DNA from: Actinocatenispora rupis
GTDB lineage: Bacteria; Actinomycetota; Actinomycetes; Mycobacteriales; Micromonosporaceae
Assembly: GCF_016861975.1 (NCBI RefSeq)
Contig: NZ_BOMB01000010.1
Span: 124,001 to 188,000, forward strand
Length of the DNA stretch: 64,000 bases
Reading direction: 5' to 3'
Part shown: in pieces, positions 18,040 to 26,236 of the stretch
Position numbering within the stretch: the stretch's first letter is position 1
Layout: each line of letters begins with the position of its first letter
The notes under the pieces: generated by a model
The model's database searches: none
The model's input: the letters and a program-made list of their open reading frames with translations, nothing else
What the model was told of the DNA's origin: nothing
Program-made: the position numbers and the translations under genes

Positions 18040-18368
18040 GGCACTCCCGGCACCGGCGACTCGCGGCCCAGCCACTTCCGGCCTCAGCGACTCCCGGGCT
18101 CAGCCACTCCGGGCACAACCACTCCCAGCCACTCCCGGCACCGCCGGCCGGTACGAGGGTCCGCTGGCGAGCTGTCGCGCGGTGGCGCGGAACGCGTCCG
18201 GGTAGCCGGCGGGACGCAATCGGGAATGGCGGTGCATGTGCCGACTTGCCGCCGCGGAATGCGCAACCCGGCGGAGCCGCAACGGCTGAGTCGGGGTGCG
18301 GTTATGCGCTGGCAATGCGGAGGAAAAAACGGAAACGTGGCGCGGCGCGGATCGTAGCGTCCGGGGTG
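18040..18368. other. Rest of the repeat array and gene-free leader
   Basis: From 18040 to about 18148 the short CCACTCCGG-type units continue. Beyond this no gene is convincing until the membrane protein start; a basic reading frame (MRRKKRKR at about 18315) is in frame with that protein and might be an alternative, longer N-terminus. Confidence 0.6.
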
Positions 18369-20099
18369 ATGTATTCGGAGTCGGTCGATTCGACGGCCGG
18401 GCGGCACGCGGCGGCGGGAGTGTCCGGGCGGCCGGACCGCGCGCCGTCGGCCGGACCGCGGCGTTGCACGCGTGCATCACCTTCAGCGCGACCGGGGCCG
18501 CCGGCATCGCCGTCGCGCCGGGCAGCCGCTACCACGCCGGGCGGGGCGCCCCGGCACCGCCGTACCGCGCAGACCTCGCGGACGCTTCTCGGGCGGGTAC
18601 CGGGCGGCGTGGCGTACGCGGCCGTGTTCGCGGTGGCGTTCCTGGCGCGGATCCTGACGGTCCTGACGAGCAGCGGCGGGTTCCGCGGCAGCTTCGGGTA
18701 CGACGCGGGTGTCTACTACGCCGCGGCGGACGCGCTGACGTTCGGGCGCCTGCCGTACCGGGACTTCGTGCTGTTGCATCCGCCGGGGATCGTGCTGGCG
18801 GTGACGCCGTTCGCGGCGGTGGGGCGGTGGTTCGGCGACGACATCGGTTTCACCGCAGGCAATCTCGGCTTCATGGCACTGGGCGCCGTCAACGCCGTCC
18901 TCGTCGTACTGGTGGCGTCGCGGATGCGCGTCGGCCGCGGGGCCGCGCTCGCCGGTGGCCTGCTGTACGCGTGCTGGCCGGGGTCGGTGGGCGCGGAGTA
19001 CATGATCCGGCTGGAACCGTTGAGCAACGCCCTGGTCCTGTGCGGCCTCCTCGCATACGTCACCGCGCGGCGGTCGGGGAACCGCTGGCTGCCGGTGGTG
19101 TGCGGGTTGTGTTTCGGCGCGGCGGCGAGCGTCAAGATCTGGTGGAGCGTGCCGTTGCTGGTGATGCTGGCGTGGCACCTGGCGGCGGGTCGGCGCCGCG
19201 ACCTGGGGCGGGTCGCCGCGGGGGCGGGCGCGGCGCTGCTCGCGGTGAACGGGCCGTTCTTCCTCGCCGCGCCCGCGCAGATGTGGCACATGGTGGTCAC
19301 CGAGCAGCTCGGCCGCCCGCGGTCGTTGCCGCTGCGTACGGAGCTGGGGGAGCTGACCGGGATCCTCCAGGCGTTCCCGCACCTCGGCCCGACCGCCGCG
19401 ACGGTACTCCCGGTCGTGGTGGTCGTCCTGGTGCTGCTCACCCTGGCCACCGCGTGGCGGGTACCGGCCGCGCGGCTCGTGGTGGTGCTGACCGCGGCGC
19501 AGCTGACCGTACTGGTGCTGTCCCCGTCCTGGTTCGCCTCGTACGCGGACTATCTGGCGCCGGCGGTGTCGTTGAGCCTGGCGGCCGCGGCGTCGCGGTT
19601 CGGCTCCCGTGCCGTACGACCGGCGCGCGCCGGCGCGTGGCTGAGCGTCGCCGCCTGCGCCGCCCTCACCGGGCTGGTCGTGACCGCGGTGCCCAACGAC
19701 GCGGTCACCGCCTTCCCGGGTACCCGACTGGCGCCGGCCGTACGCGGGGTGCGGTGCGTGATGTCGGATGCGCCGATGGGCCTGATCATGGTCGATGCGC
19801 TGAGCCGGGACCTCGGGAACGGGTGCCCGAACTGGGTCGACGTCACCGGCCGCACGTACGGCGTCGACGCGGAACGGTTGCCCGACGGCATGCCCGTTCC
19901 GCGTACCGAGAACGGGCGGTGGCAGCGGGACCTGCTCGGCTACCTCGGTTCCGGCGACGCGGTGCTGTTCGTCCGGAACGCTACGGGAGTCAGCCGGGCG
20001 ACGCGGGCGGCGCTGCGCGGCGGCGGCGTGCTGGCCGAGGCGCAGGGCCACGCCGTCTACCGCACCCGCGCGCCAACGCTGTCGTCCGACGAACCGTGA
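18369..20099 (+). CDS. Polytopic membrane glycosyltransferase (GT-C, ArnT/PMT-like)
   Basis: About 576 residues with ~10 hydrophobic segments. The first extracytoplasmic loop carries FGYDAGVYYAAADAL...GRLPYRDFVLLHPPG, the YD(x)GVYY...YRDF..HPPG pattern of GT-C mannosyl/arabinosyl transferases, in which the Asp is catalytic and the sugar donor is a polyprenyl-phosphate sugar. The C-terminal ~120 residues are a soluble extracytoplasmic domain. Start is uncertain: ATG at 18369 follows GGGGTG, but the first ~65 residues are Arg/Ala/Pro-rich and could be non-coding, with a true start nearer GVAYAAVFAVAFL (about 18605). It is monocistronic and converges on the hydrolase gene 4 nt away. Confidence 0.8.
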   Translation: MYSESVDSTAGRHAAAGVSGRPDRAPSAGPRRCTRASPSARPGPPASPSRRAAATTPGGAPRHRRTAQTSRTLLGRVPGGVAYAAVFAVAFLARILTVLTSSGGFRGSFGYDAGVYYAAADALTFGRLPYRDFVLLHPPGIVLAVTPFAAVGRWFGDDIGFTAGNLGFMALGAVNAVLVVLVASRMRVGRGAALAGGLLYACWPGSVGAEYMIRLEPLSNALVLCGLLAYVTARRSGNRWLPVVCGLCFGAAASVKIWWSVPLLVMLAWHLAAGRRRDLGRVAAGAGAALLAVNGPFFLAAPAQMWHMVVTEQLGRPRSLPLRTELGELTGILQAFPHLGPTAATVLPVVVVVLVLLTLATAWRVPAARLVVVLTAAQLTVLVLSPSWFASYADYLAPAVSLSLAAAASRFGSRAVRPARAGAWLSVAACAALTGLVVTAVPNDAVTAFPGTRLAPAVRGVRCVMSDAPMGLIMVDALSRDLGNGCPNWVDVTGRTYGVDAERLPDGMPVPRTENGRWQRDLLGYLGSGDAVLFVRNATGVSRATRAALRGGGVLAEAQGHAVYRTRAPTLSSDEP

Positions 20100-20103
20100 C
20101 CGG

Positions 20104-20874
20104 TCAGCGCCGCACGATGCTCAGTACCTTGTCCAGCACGGTTTCCGGCGTTTCCAGCTGCGGCAGGTGACCGGTGCCGGGCAGCACCGTGAACGTCGCA
20201 CCCGGGATCGCGTCCGCGTACGCCCGGCCGTACGCGGGGTCGACGATGCGGTCGCTGGCGCCCCACAGTACGTGTGTCGGCGTGGTCAGGCCGGCGAGCC
20301 GGCCGGCGAGCGTCGGGTCGGACATCGTCGGCCCGGTGTACCCGATCAGAGCCCGGACGTCCGGACTCGGCCCGCCCCCGTCGGCCGGCGCCGGCGTACG
20401 CGACGGGTCGTGGAACGAGTACGTGCGGATCTCGGCCGGGGACATGCCGCTGACGTCGGTCATCGGATGGCCGTCGACCTCGATCCCGATGCCGTCGACG
20501 ATGAGCACGGCGCCGACCCGCGGGCTCGCCGCGAGCGCGATCTCGGCGGCGAGCCACCCGCCGAACGAGTTGCCGAGCACGGTCACGTCCACGAGGTCCA
20601 GCTCGTCCAGCATCCCCACGTACGCCCGGGCCAGGTCGGCGACGTCCGCCAGCCGCGGATCCCTTGGCGTACCGGCGAATCCGGGGTGGGTGGGCAGCAG
20701 CACCCGGGCGTGCGCGCGCTCGGCGAGCAGGCCGGCGAACCCGGTCATGGTGGCGACCCCGCCGCCACCGTGCAGCAGCAGGAACGGCCGGGTGCGGTCG
20801 CGGTCGTCGACGGTGATGTCGACGGGGTGCGCCGCGCCGACGCGCACCGTACGGGTGCCGGTCGGAGTGTTCAT
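20104..20874 (-). CDS. Alpha/beta hydrolase
   Basis: 256 residues with the alpha/beta-hydrolase fold order: oxyanion segment LLLHGGGG, nucleophile elbow GNSFGG (Ser about 106), acid near LWGASDRIVDP and catalytic His in GTGHLPQ. The ATG at 20874 is preceded by GGAGGGAG. It is divergent from a MarR-type regulator across 80 bp holding two palindromic operators, so it is probably that regulator's target. Substrate unknown; the sequence resembles small-molecule ester or C-C bond hydrolases. Confidence 0.9.
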   Translation of the reverse strand: MNTPTGTRTVRVGAAHPVDITVDDRDRTRPFLLLHGGGGVATMTGFAGLLAERAHARVLLPTHPGFAGTPRDPRLADVADLARAYVGMLDELDLVDVTVLGNSFGGWLAAEIALAASPRVGAVLIVDGIGIEVDGHPMTDVSGMSPAEIRTYSFHDPSRTPAPADGGGPSPDVRALIGYTGPTMSDPTLAGRLAGLTTPTHVLWGASDRIVDPAYGRAYADAIPGATFTVLPGTGHLPQLETPETVLDKVLSIVRR

Positions 20875-20889
20875 CGGATGCTCCCTCCG

Positions 20890-20936
20890 GTCGTCTATAT
20901 AAGGAACCTTAGATCAGGTTACTTATATAAGCAACC
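20890..20936. promoter_or_regulatory. Two palindromic MarR-type operators
   Basis: GGTTACTTATATAAGCAACC (20917-20936) is a near-perfect 20-bp palindrome, and a weaker copy sharing TATATAAG-AACC lies at 20890-20909, 27 bp centre to centre. AT-rich cores of this kind stand out in this GC-rich DNA and lie between the divergent hydrolase and MarR genes. Confidence 0.8.
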
Positions 20937-20941
20937 TGCGC

Positions 20942-20947
20942 TATTCT
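20942..20947 (+). promoter_or_regulatory. -10 box of leaderless MarR gene
   Basis: TATTCT is followed by 7 nt and the ATG at 20955, so transcription should begin at or next to the start codon. The main operator palindrome overlaps the expected -35 region. Confidence 0.65.
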
Positions 20948-20954
20948 GCGGACC

Positions 20955-21377
20955 ATGAAGTACCAGCCCGCCGACATCGGCCTGGCCGTCAAGCGTCTCC
21001 AGTACCGGCACCACCGTGCACTCAGCCGGGCGCTCGCCCCGCTCGGGCTGTCGCTCGTGCAGTGGGACACGCTGCGACACCTGCACCGCCGGCCGGACGC
21101 CTCGCTGCACGAGCTGGCGGTGCTCACGTTCCAGACCGACCAGTCGTTCGGCTCGCTGGCCGCCCGGATGGCCGACCGCGGCCTCATCGAGCGGATCCCG
21201 AGCCCCGGCCGCGCCGTCCGGCACCGGCTCACCCCGGACGGCGAACGCCTGCGGGCGGCGGGCCAGGACGCCGTCGACGGCGTACTGGAGGCGTCGTTCG
21301 ACGGGTTGACGGCGCGCCAGCTCGACCAGCTCGGCGACCTGCTCGACGCCGCGCTCGGCCCGGATCCCACCCGCTAG
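20955..21377 (+). CDS. MarR-family transcriptional regulator
   Basis: 140 residues. Winged-helix core: LSLVQWDTLRHLHRRPDASLHELAVLTFQTDQSFGSLAARMADRGLIER, then the wing PGRAVRHRLTPDGERL and a C-terminal dimerisation helix. No ribosome-binding site; the gene appears leaderless. It should bind the two palindromes in the divergent region and control itself and the hydrolase. Confidence 0.93.
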   Translation: MKYQPADIGLAVKRLQYRHHRALSRALAPLGLSLVQWDTLRHLHRRPDASLHELAVLTFQTDQSFGSLAARMADRGLIERIPSPGRAVRHRLTPDGERLRAAGQDAVDGVLEASFDGLTARQLDQLGDLLDAALGPDPTR

Positions 21378-21696
21378 GCCGATCCACGGGTCGCCCACCA
21401 GCGGCATCCTCGACACCTGCCGCGAACTCGGGATCGGCGTATCGGGTGCCCGGGGCAGCCTGCCCACCGGCACGCTGCCCCGGTGCCAACCGGCCGCGAA
21501 CCTCGCGCTTCACCCGGTACGCGGCGCCCCGGACGACGCTGCTTGACAGCGAACGCCGCGCCGGCCGAGTACCCGGGGAGGGTCGGACGAACCGGTCGAC
21601 CGGACTCGGCCGAGCGGACCGGTACGCGAGGTTCGGCTGACGGCGCGCCGGCCCCCGGCGTTCACTGCGATGGGCGGACCAGCGGGGGTGACCACG
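21378..21696 (+). other. Gap with a possible gene relic
   Basis: No intact gene. The first half holds an aldo/keto reductase-like fragment (separate entry); the remainder up to the hydrolase start shows nothing I can interpret. Confidence 0.5.
21402..21490 (+). pseudogene. Possible aldo/keto reductase relic
   Basis: One frame reads GILDTCRELGIGVSGARGSLPTGTLP, which resembles the aldo/keto reductase segment 'iLptCRELGIGfvayspLgrGfLtGt' with a short internal deletion. Nothing recognisable flanks it. Short similarity could be chance, so this is tentative. Confidence 0.35.
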
Positions 21697-22533
21697 ATGG
21701 AGACGGCGACCGATGCCGAACGCATCGCGCAGGTGAACGCGTCGGGGCGGACCCCCGTGGTGTTCATCCACGGACTGTGGCTGCTGCCGAGCAGCTGGGA
21801 CCGCTGGGCGGACATGTTCGCCGAGCAGGGGTACGCGCCGCTCACACCCGGCTGGCCGGACGATCCGCCGACCGTCGAGGCCGCCGCGCAGCACCCGGAG
21901 GCGTTCGCGAACAAGACCGTCGGCCAGGTCGCCGACCACTACGCCGAGGTCATCGGACGGCTCGACAGGCCGCCCGTGGTCATCGGCCACTCGTTCGGCG
22001 GGCTGCTCGCGCAGATCCTCGCCGGGCGCGGGCTCGCCGCCGTGACCGTCGCCATCGACGCCGCACCGTTCCGCGGAGTACTGCCGCTGCCGGTCTCCGC
22101 GCTGAAGTCCGCCTTCCCCGTACTCGGCAACCCGGCCAACCGGCACCGCGCCGTACCCCTCACCTACGACCAGTTCCGGTACGCCTTCGCCAACGCCGTC
22201 GACGAGGACCAGGCGAAACGCCTGTACGAGACGTTCGCCGTACCGGCGTCGGGGGCGCCGCTGTTCCAGGCCGCGACCGCGAACCTCAACCCGTGGACCG
22301 AGGCGAAGGTCGACACCGAGAACCCCGACCGCGGACCGCTGCTCATCGTGTCCGGCGAACGCGACCACACCGTGCCCCGGTCCATCTCCGAGGCCGCGTA
22401 CCACCGGCAGCGGCACAACCCGGCGGTGACCGAGTTCGTCGAGATCCCCGGCCGCGGGCACGCGCTCACCATCGACGACGGGTGGCGCGAGGTCGCCGAC
22501 ACCGCGCTGGCCTTCGTCCGCCGCTTCACCTGA
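21697..22533 (+). CDS. Alpha/beta hydrolase
   Basis: 278 residues: VVFIHGLWLLPSSW (oxyanion hole), nucleophile elbow IGHSFGG (Ser about 103), acid in SGERDHTVP and His in GRGHALT. The pattern resembles the non-haem chloroperoxidase/lysophospholipase branch. The ATG at 21697 has GGGGGTGA 8 nt upstream; an in-frame ATG 27 nt earlier lacks this. It is unrelated in sequence detail to the hydrolase at 20104 and has no obvious partner; the TetR gene downstream is convergent. Confidence 0.9.
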   Translation: METATDAERIAQVNASGRTPVVFIHGLWLLPSSWDRWADMFAEQGYAPLTPGWPDDPPTVEAAAQHPEAFANKTVGQVADHYAEVIGRLDRPPVVIGHSFGGLLAQILAGRGLAAVTVAIDAAPFRGVLPLPVSALKSAFPVLGNPANRHRAVPLTYDQFRYAFANAVDEDQAKRLYETFAVPASGAPLFQAATANLNPWTEAKVDTENPDRGPLLIVSGERDHTVPRSISEAAYHRQRHNPAVTEFVEIPGRGHALTIDDGWREVADTALAFVRRFT

Positions 22534-22572
22534 CGCGCCGCTTTCCTTGCCGTACCAGGGGACGGGTGTGGC

Positions 22573-23181
22573 TCAGCGGGCGATCCCCGCGGAGAGCTGC
22601 TCGAACGCCTCGGTAGCGAGACCGGCCAGGCGGTCGACGGCGCCACGCGTGTCGATGGCCCAGTGTTCGAGGCTGACGCGGATCGCGTCGGTCGCCGCCG
22701 CGGCGAGGAGCCGGGTCGTCAGCCGGTCGGCGCGGGCGGGCCGCCGGTCGGCGATGATCGCGCACAGCCGGGTCTCGGACTCGGCGTTCACCTTGCGCCA
22801 CACGGCCTGGAGCGCGGGATCGCCGTCGGCGCGACGGATCAGGTTCCTCGTCCAGGTCAGGCGCTCGCGCTCGCTGGGCGTACCAGGGGTGAGCACCTGG
22901 TGGATCGCGTCCCGGACCGCCGCGGTCACGTCCGGGCCGGCCGCCCCGGCCACGGCCTCCTGCCACGCGCTGGCGCCGACGGTGAACAGCGGGCCGATCG
23001 CGTCGTGCTTGGTGGGGAAGTAGCGGTAGAAGGTCCGCAACGACACGCCGGCGGCCGCGGCGATCTTCTCGACGGTGACGTCGCTGGACGTCCGGTCGGA
23101 GAACAGGCGCGCCGCGGCCAGGGCGATGTCCAGCTCCGTGGCCGCCTTGCGGCGCTGTGTCAGCGACGTCCTCGTCTCCAT
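22573..23181 (-). CDS. TetR-family transcriptional regulator
   Basis: 202 residues. N-terminal helix-turn-helix: DIALAAARLFSDRTSSDVTVEKIAAAAGVSLRTFYRYFPTKHDAI. The C-terminal ligand domain is family-typical in length without recognisable ligand clues. Divergent from an SDR gene across 119 bp with two inverted repeats, so it very likely represses that gene. The ATG is preceded by TAGAGT and 7 nt, which suggests a leaderless transcript. Confidence 0.93.
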   Translation of the reverse strand: METRTSLTQRRKAATELDIALAAARLFSDRTSSDVTVEKIAAAAGVSLRTFYRYFPTKHDAIGPLFTVGASAWQEAVAGAAGPDVTAAVRDAIHQVLTPGTPSERERLTWTRNLIRRADGDPALQAVWRKVNAESETRLCAIIADRRPARADRLTTRLLAAAATDAIRVSLEHWAIDTRGAVDRLAGLATEAFEQLSAGIAR

Positions 23182-23188
23182 GGCTGGA

Positions 23189-23209
23189 ACTCTAGCGGGA
23201 ATACCCGCT
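23189..23209 (-). promoter_or_regulatory. TetR gene -10 box with adjacent palindrome
   Basis: On the minus strand TAGAGT (23189-23194) lies 7 nt before the ATG. It is directly abutted by the perfect 16-bp inverted repeat AGCGGGAATACCCGCT (23194-23209), well placed for autorepression. Confidence 0.6.
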
Positions 23210-23231
23210 GATGTGGCACGGTTGGCCCTGA

Positions 23232-23246
23232 TGGCACGTTGTGTCA
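23232..23246. promoter_or_regulatory. Second inverted repeat in TetR/SDR gap
   Basis: TGGCACGTTGTGTCA (6-3-6 with one mismatch) lies on the SDR side, 55 bp before its start. It differs from the palindrome at 23194, so either could be the TetR operator. Confidence 0.4.
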
Positions 23247-23300
23247 GTCAGGCTGGGCACGCCGCCGCACCGACCCGTTCGTCGAAAGAAGAGAAGGACC

Positions 23301-24086
23301 ATGAACCGCTACGAAGGCCGCCGCGTACTCGTCACCGGCGGTGGATCCGGCATCGGGCAGGCCACCGTCCTGCGCATGCTCGCCGAAGGCGGCACGGTCG
23401 TCGCCGCCGACGTCAGCGACGCCGGGCTGGCCGACACCCGCGCCCGAGCCGGCGAGGCCGCTGACCGGCTGCACACCGTGACCATGAACATCGCCGACGA
23501 GACCTCGGTCCGTACCGGCGTCGCCGACGCGCTGGCCCGGCTCGGCGGCCTGGACGCGCTCGTGAACGCCGCGGGGATCCTGCGGTCCTCCCACACGGAG
23601 CAGACCAGCACCGAAGCGTTCGAGCAGGTACTGCGGGTCAACCTGGTCGGCACGTTCCAGGTCATCCGCGAAGCCATCCCCGCGCTGACGCGCGGCACCG
23701 CCCCCGCGGTGGTCAACTTCAGCTCCACCTCGGCCATGTTCGCCCACCCGTACATGGCGGCCTACGCGGCGAGCAAGGGCGGCGTGCAGTCCATGACCCA
23801 CGCCCTCGCCGCCGAGTACTCCCCGGTCGGCATCCGGTTCACCGCCGTCCAGCCCGGCTCGATCTCCTCGGGCATGACGGACGGTTCCGGCGCCAGCAGG
23901 CAGAGCCAGGGGCCGGGCCTGCCCGAGGACGCCGACATGCGGCTGTTCGCCAAGCTCCAGCCCGCCCTCGGCGCCGGGTTCGCGGGCCCGGAGACCGTCG
24001 CCGGCGTGGTCGCCATGCTCGCCAGCGAGGACGGCGCGTTCATCACCGGTACCGAGATCCGCGTCGACGGCGGCACCCACTACTGA
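23301..24086 (+). CDS. SDR-family oxidoreductase
   Basis: 261 residues. TGGGSGIGQA cofactor motif, DVSDAG, NAAGIL, catalytic Ser in FSSTS and Tyr/Lys in AAYAASKGG, and the C-terminal ITGTEIRVDGGTHY. RBS AGAAGGA precedes the ATG. Probable target of the divergent TetR regulator. Substrate unknown; Asp after strand 2 (AADVSD) suggests NAD preference. Confidence 0.93.
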   Translation: MNRYEGRRVLVTGGGSGIGQATVLRMLAEGGTVVAADVSDAGLADTRARAGEAADRLHTVTMNIADETSVRTGVADALARLGGLDALVNAAGILRSSHTEQTSTEAFEQVLRVNLVGTFQVIREAIPALTRGTAPAVVNFSSTSAMFAHPYMAAYAASKGGVQSMTHALAAEYSPVGIRFTAVQPGSISSGMTDGSGASRQSQGPGLPEDADMRLFAKLQPALGAGFAGPETVAGVVAMLASEDGAFITGTEIRVDGGTHY

Positions 24087-24377
24087 TCCGCGCCGCCGTC
24101 GTCGCCGGCCGACCGTCGAACCCGGCCGGGCCGCGGGGGAGCGCCGCTGTGCCCGCCGAGCATGCCGCGGATCCGCGCCGCTCGCGCGCGGGCGTACGGG
24201 GGGCGCCTGGCGGGCGGCGCTCAGGCCGGGTCGAACGTGGGGGCGGGCGGTCGGCGATAGCGCGGGTCATGCGCGGGGCATCGGCCGCTGCAGAGCAGCC
24301 ACCGGACGGGTGACCCTGGCATGGCGGAGTGCTCTCCACCGGAAACCGCTGGATGCGGTACATCTGCTGCGTAAGGG

Positions 24378-24462
24378 TGTCCGAGGGGGGACTTGAACCC
24401 CCACGCCCTATACCGGGCACTAGCACCTCAAGCTAGCGCGTCTGCCATTCCGCCACTCGGAC
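24378..24462 (-). tRNA. tRNA-Leu (anticodon GAG)
   Basis: Read on the minus strand: acceptor GTCCGAG pairs with CTCGGAC; the anticodon stem CTAGC/GCTAG encloses TTGAGGT with anticodon GAG; a long class II variable arm (TGCCCGGTATAGGGCG) and the T-arm GGGGGTTCAAGTCCCCC follow. Discriminator base A; the CCA end is not encoded (ACCC). 85 nt. It decodes CUC, the main Leu codon here along with CUG. Confidence 0.97.
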
Positions 24463-24577
24463 CTGCGATGTTCACCTTACCCGGCGGTCGGACGGGGTCG
24501 TCCAGCGCCCGGGAAAGGCGCATGCGCGGGCGTAACTGTACACGACGGCAGTCGGGCGGGCAGTCGGGCGGTCGGAC

Positions 24578-24592
24578 GGTCCACTGTGGACC
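24578..24592. repeat. TCCA-N3-TGGA palindrome (copy 2 of 7)
   Basis: GGTCCACTGTGGACC is a perfect palindrome around a single base, lying between the tRNA and the LigD-like gene. Related 15-mers occur at 12879, 40762, 60853, 61304, 62023 and 62469. Confidence 0.6.
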
Positions 24593-24665
24593 CTGACGCC
24601 TTCCCCGGTACGCCGTACGCGCACGTGGTCGCGGTGATCCGGGGGTGCCGGCGGTGGCCCAGGAC

Positions 24666-24671
24666 TACGGT
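24666..24671 (+). promoter_or_regulatory. Possible -10 box for LigD-like gene
   Basis: TACGGT in the context CTACGGTGGGCGC is nearly identical to the -10 region of the next gene (26224). Here it would start a transcript about 55 nt before the ATG. Confidence 0.4.
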
Positions 24672-24733
24672 GGGCGCGGGCGGCGGCGCCGGGAGTACCG
24701 GCGGGGAGCGACCGTCCGGTACGGGGCGATGCG

Positions 24734-26221
24734 ATGGCCGGCGGAGGCGCGCGGAAACGCGGATCGGGAGGCGACCGCGCCGCGGCGCACCGTACGAAGG
24801 GGGCGGCTTCGGAGACGTCCCCCGAAGGCCACCCGAACCGTCGCGACGCCACCACACCCGACGAGCCCGCGTCGAAGCGCCACAAGACGGGCGCCGCGAC
24901 GTCCCGGTCGAGCCGCGACACCAGCGCGACCGCCCGCAACGCGAAGCGGGACGAGGGCGGCGGGACGAGCGCCGCGGGCCGCCGGAACCGGCGCGGCGGC
25001 AGCACATCCGACGCCGCCGCGGCCCGGGACGAGGGTGGCGGGAAGCGGTCGGCTGGCCGTCGGAACCGGTCCGGTAGCGGTACATCCGACGCTGCCGCGG
25101 CCCGGGAAGAGGGTGGCGGGACGAAGGCCGTGGGTCGCCCAAGTCGGCGGGGCAGCGGTACATCCGATGGCGACGCGAAGCGGGACAAGGGTGAGGGGAA
25201 GCGGGCGGGGGGTCGCCGGAAGGGCGGGCCCGACGGCGGCGGCGGGGACCGGCTGGCGGAGTACCGGCGGAAGCGGGATCCGGGGCGTACGCCGGAGCCG
25301 GTGCCGGCGGGGCCGTTGCCGCACGGCGACGACGACACGTTCGTGATCCAGGAGCACCATGCGCGGGCGCTGCACTGGGATCTGCGGCTGGAACGGGACG
25401 GCGTGCTGGTGTCGTGGGCGGTGCCGCGCGGGTTGCCGCCGGAGCCGGGGGTGAACCGGCTGGCGGTGCACACCGAGGACCATCCGGTCGAGTACGCGGC
25501 GTTCGCGGGGACGATCCCGGCGGGGGAGTACGGGGCGGGGTCGATGTCGGTGTGGGACCGCGGGACGTACCGGACGGAGGAGTGGACGGACCGGAAGGTG
25601 ACGGTGGAGCTGGCCGGCGGGCGGGTGGCGGGACGGTACGCGCTGTTCGCGACGGACGGCCGCAACTGGCTGGTGCGCCGGCTGGATCCACCGAGCGACC
25701 CGGCCCGCGTACCGATGCCGCGGGAGCTGGCGCCGATGCTTCCGGTACGCCAGGCGGGGCTGCCGCGGCCGGCGTCGGCGTACGCCTACGAGGTGGACTG
25801 GGGTGGGGTGCGGGTGGTCGGGTTCGTCGCGTCGGGGCGGCTGCGGCTGGTGGGCGTGGACGGCGAGGTGGCCGCGGACCGGCGGATCTCCCGGGCGGTG
25901 GAGGCGCTCGGCGCCACCGAGGCGGTACTCGACGGCGAGCTGGTCACGCTCGACGGCGCACCGGTGTACGTGGTGTCGGACCTGCTATACCTGGACGGGG
26001 TGGACCTGACGGTGCGGTCGCAGGAGGAGCGCTGGGCGCTGCTGGACGGGTTGCCGCTGGCGGGCGGCTGCCAGCTCGCCCCGCGGTTCGACGACGGCCC
26101 GGCGGTACGCGAGGCGGCGCGGGAGCGGCACCTCCCCGGCGTACTGGCGAAGCGGCGGGACGCGCCGTACCGGCCGGGGGTGCGGTCGGCGGCGTGGAAG
26201 CGGGTGGCCGTCGCGCCGTGA
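24734..26221 (+). CDS. LigD-like 3'-phosphoesterase fused to degenerate DNA ligase domain
   Basis: 495 residues. Residues 1-170 are Lys/Arg/Gly/Ser-rich, with three 26-residue repeats (72-149). Residues ~195-320 form a LigD-type phosphoesterase domain: FVIQEHHARALHWDLRL with His208, His214, Asp216 and Arg218, TEDHPVEYAAF, and YGAGSMSVWDRG are all present. Residues ~335-492 match the ligase nucleotidyltransferase domain, with VLDGELVTLDG and GVLAKRRDAPYRPG, but motif I is YEVDWGGVR where active ligases have K-x-D-G: the adenylated Lys (355) and the following Asp (357) are lost. No OB-fold follows. It therefore probably trims 3' ends in break repair and cannot ligate (inference). The basic tail may bind DNA. 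Confidence 0.88.
   Translation: MAGGGARKRGSGGDRAAAHRTKGAASETSPEGHPNRRDATTPDEPASKRHKTGAATSRSSRDTSATARNAKRDEGGGTSAAGRRNRRGGSTSDAAAARDEGGGKRSAGRRNRSGSGTSDAAAAREEGGGTKAVGRPSRRGSGTSDGDAKRDKGEGKRAGGRRKGGPDGGGGDRLAEYRRKRDPGRTPEPVPAGPLPHGDDDTFVIQEHHARALHWDLRLERDGVLVSWAVPRGLPPEPGVNRLAVHTEDHPVEYAAFAGTIPAGEYGAGSMSVWDRGTYRTEEWTDRKVTVELAGGRVAGRYALFATDGRNWLVRRLDPPSDPARVPMPRELAPMLPVRQAGLPRPASAYAYEVDWGGVRVVGFVASGRLRLVGVDGEVAADRRISRAVEALGATEAVLDGELVTLDGAPVYVVSDLLYLDGVDLTVRSQEERWALLDGLPLAGGCQLAPRFDDGPAVREAARERHLPGVLAKRRDAPYRPGVRSAAWKRVAVAP
24947..25225 (+). repeat. In-frame 78-bp repeats in LigD-like gene
   Basis: Three full units (from 24947, 25025, 25103) and a partial fourth encode RDEGGG-(x)7-RR..SGTSDAAAA-type 26-residue repeats. 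The units differ by several substitutions but keep the frame, which argues for protein-level function of the tail. Confidence 0.8.
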
Positions 26222-26223
26222 TC

Positions 26224-26229
26224 TACGGT
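26224..26229 (+). promoter_or_regulatory. -10 box of leaderless VOC-PhzF gene
   Basis: TACGGT, 7 nt, ATG at 26237. It begins 3 nt after the stop of the LigD-like gene, so the fusion gene likely has its own promoter. Confidence 0.6.
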
Positions 26230-26236
26230 GGGCGCC

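Noticed and set aside
17064-18148. CRISPR-like short repeats around the insertion sequence
   Set aside because: Units are degenerate and of unequal length, without constant repeats and unique spacers, and no cas genes are nearby.
24371-24390. Copy of the dispersed GTTGCGGCGCAAGGG element next to the tRNA
   Set aside because: GCGTAAGGGTGTCC is only a weak match and partly belongs to the tRNA acceptor stem.
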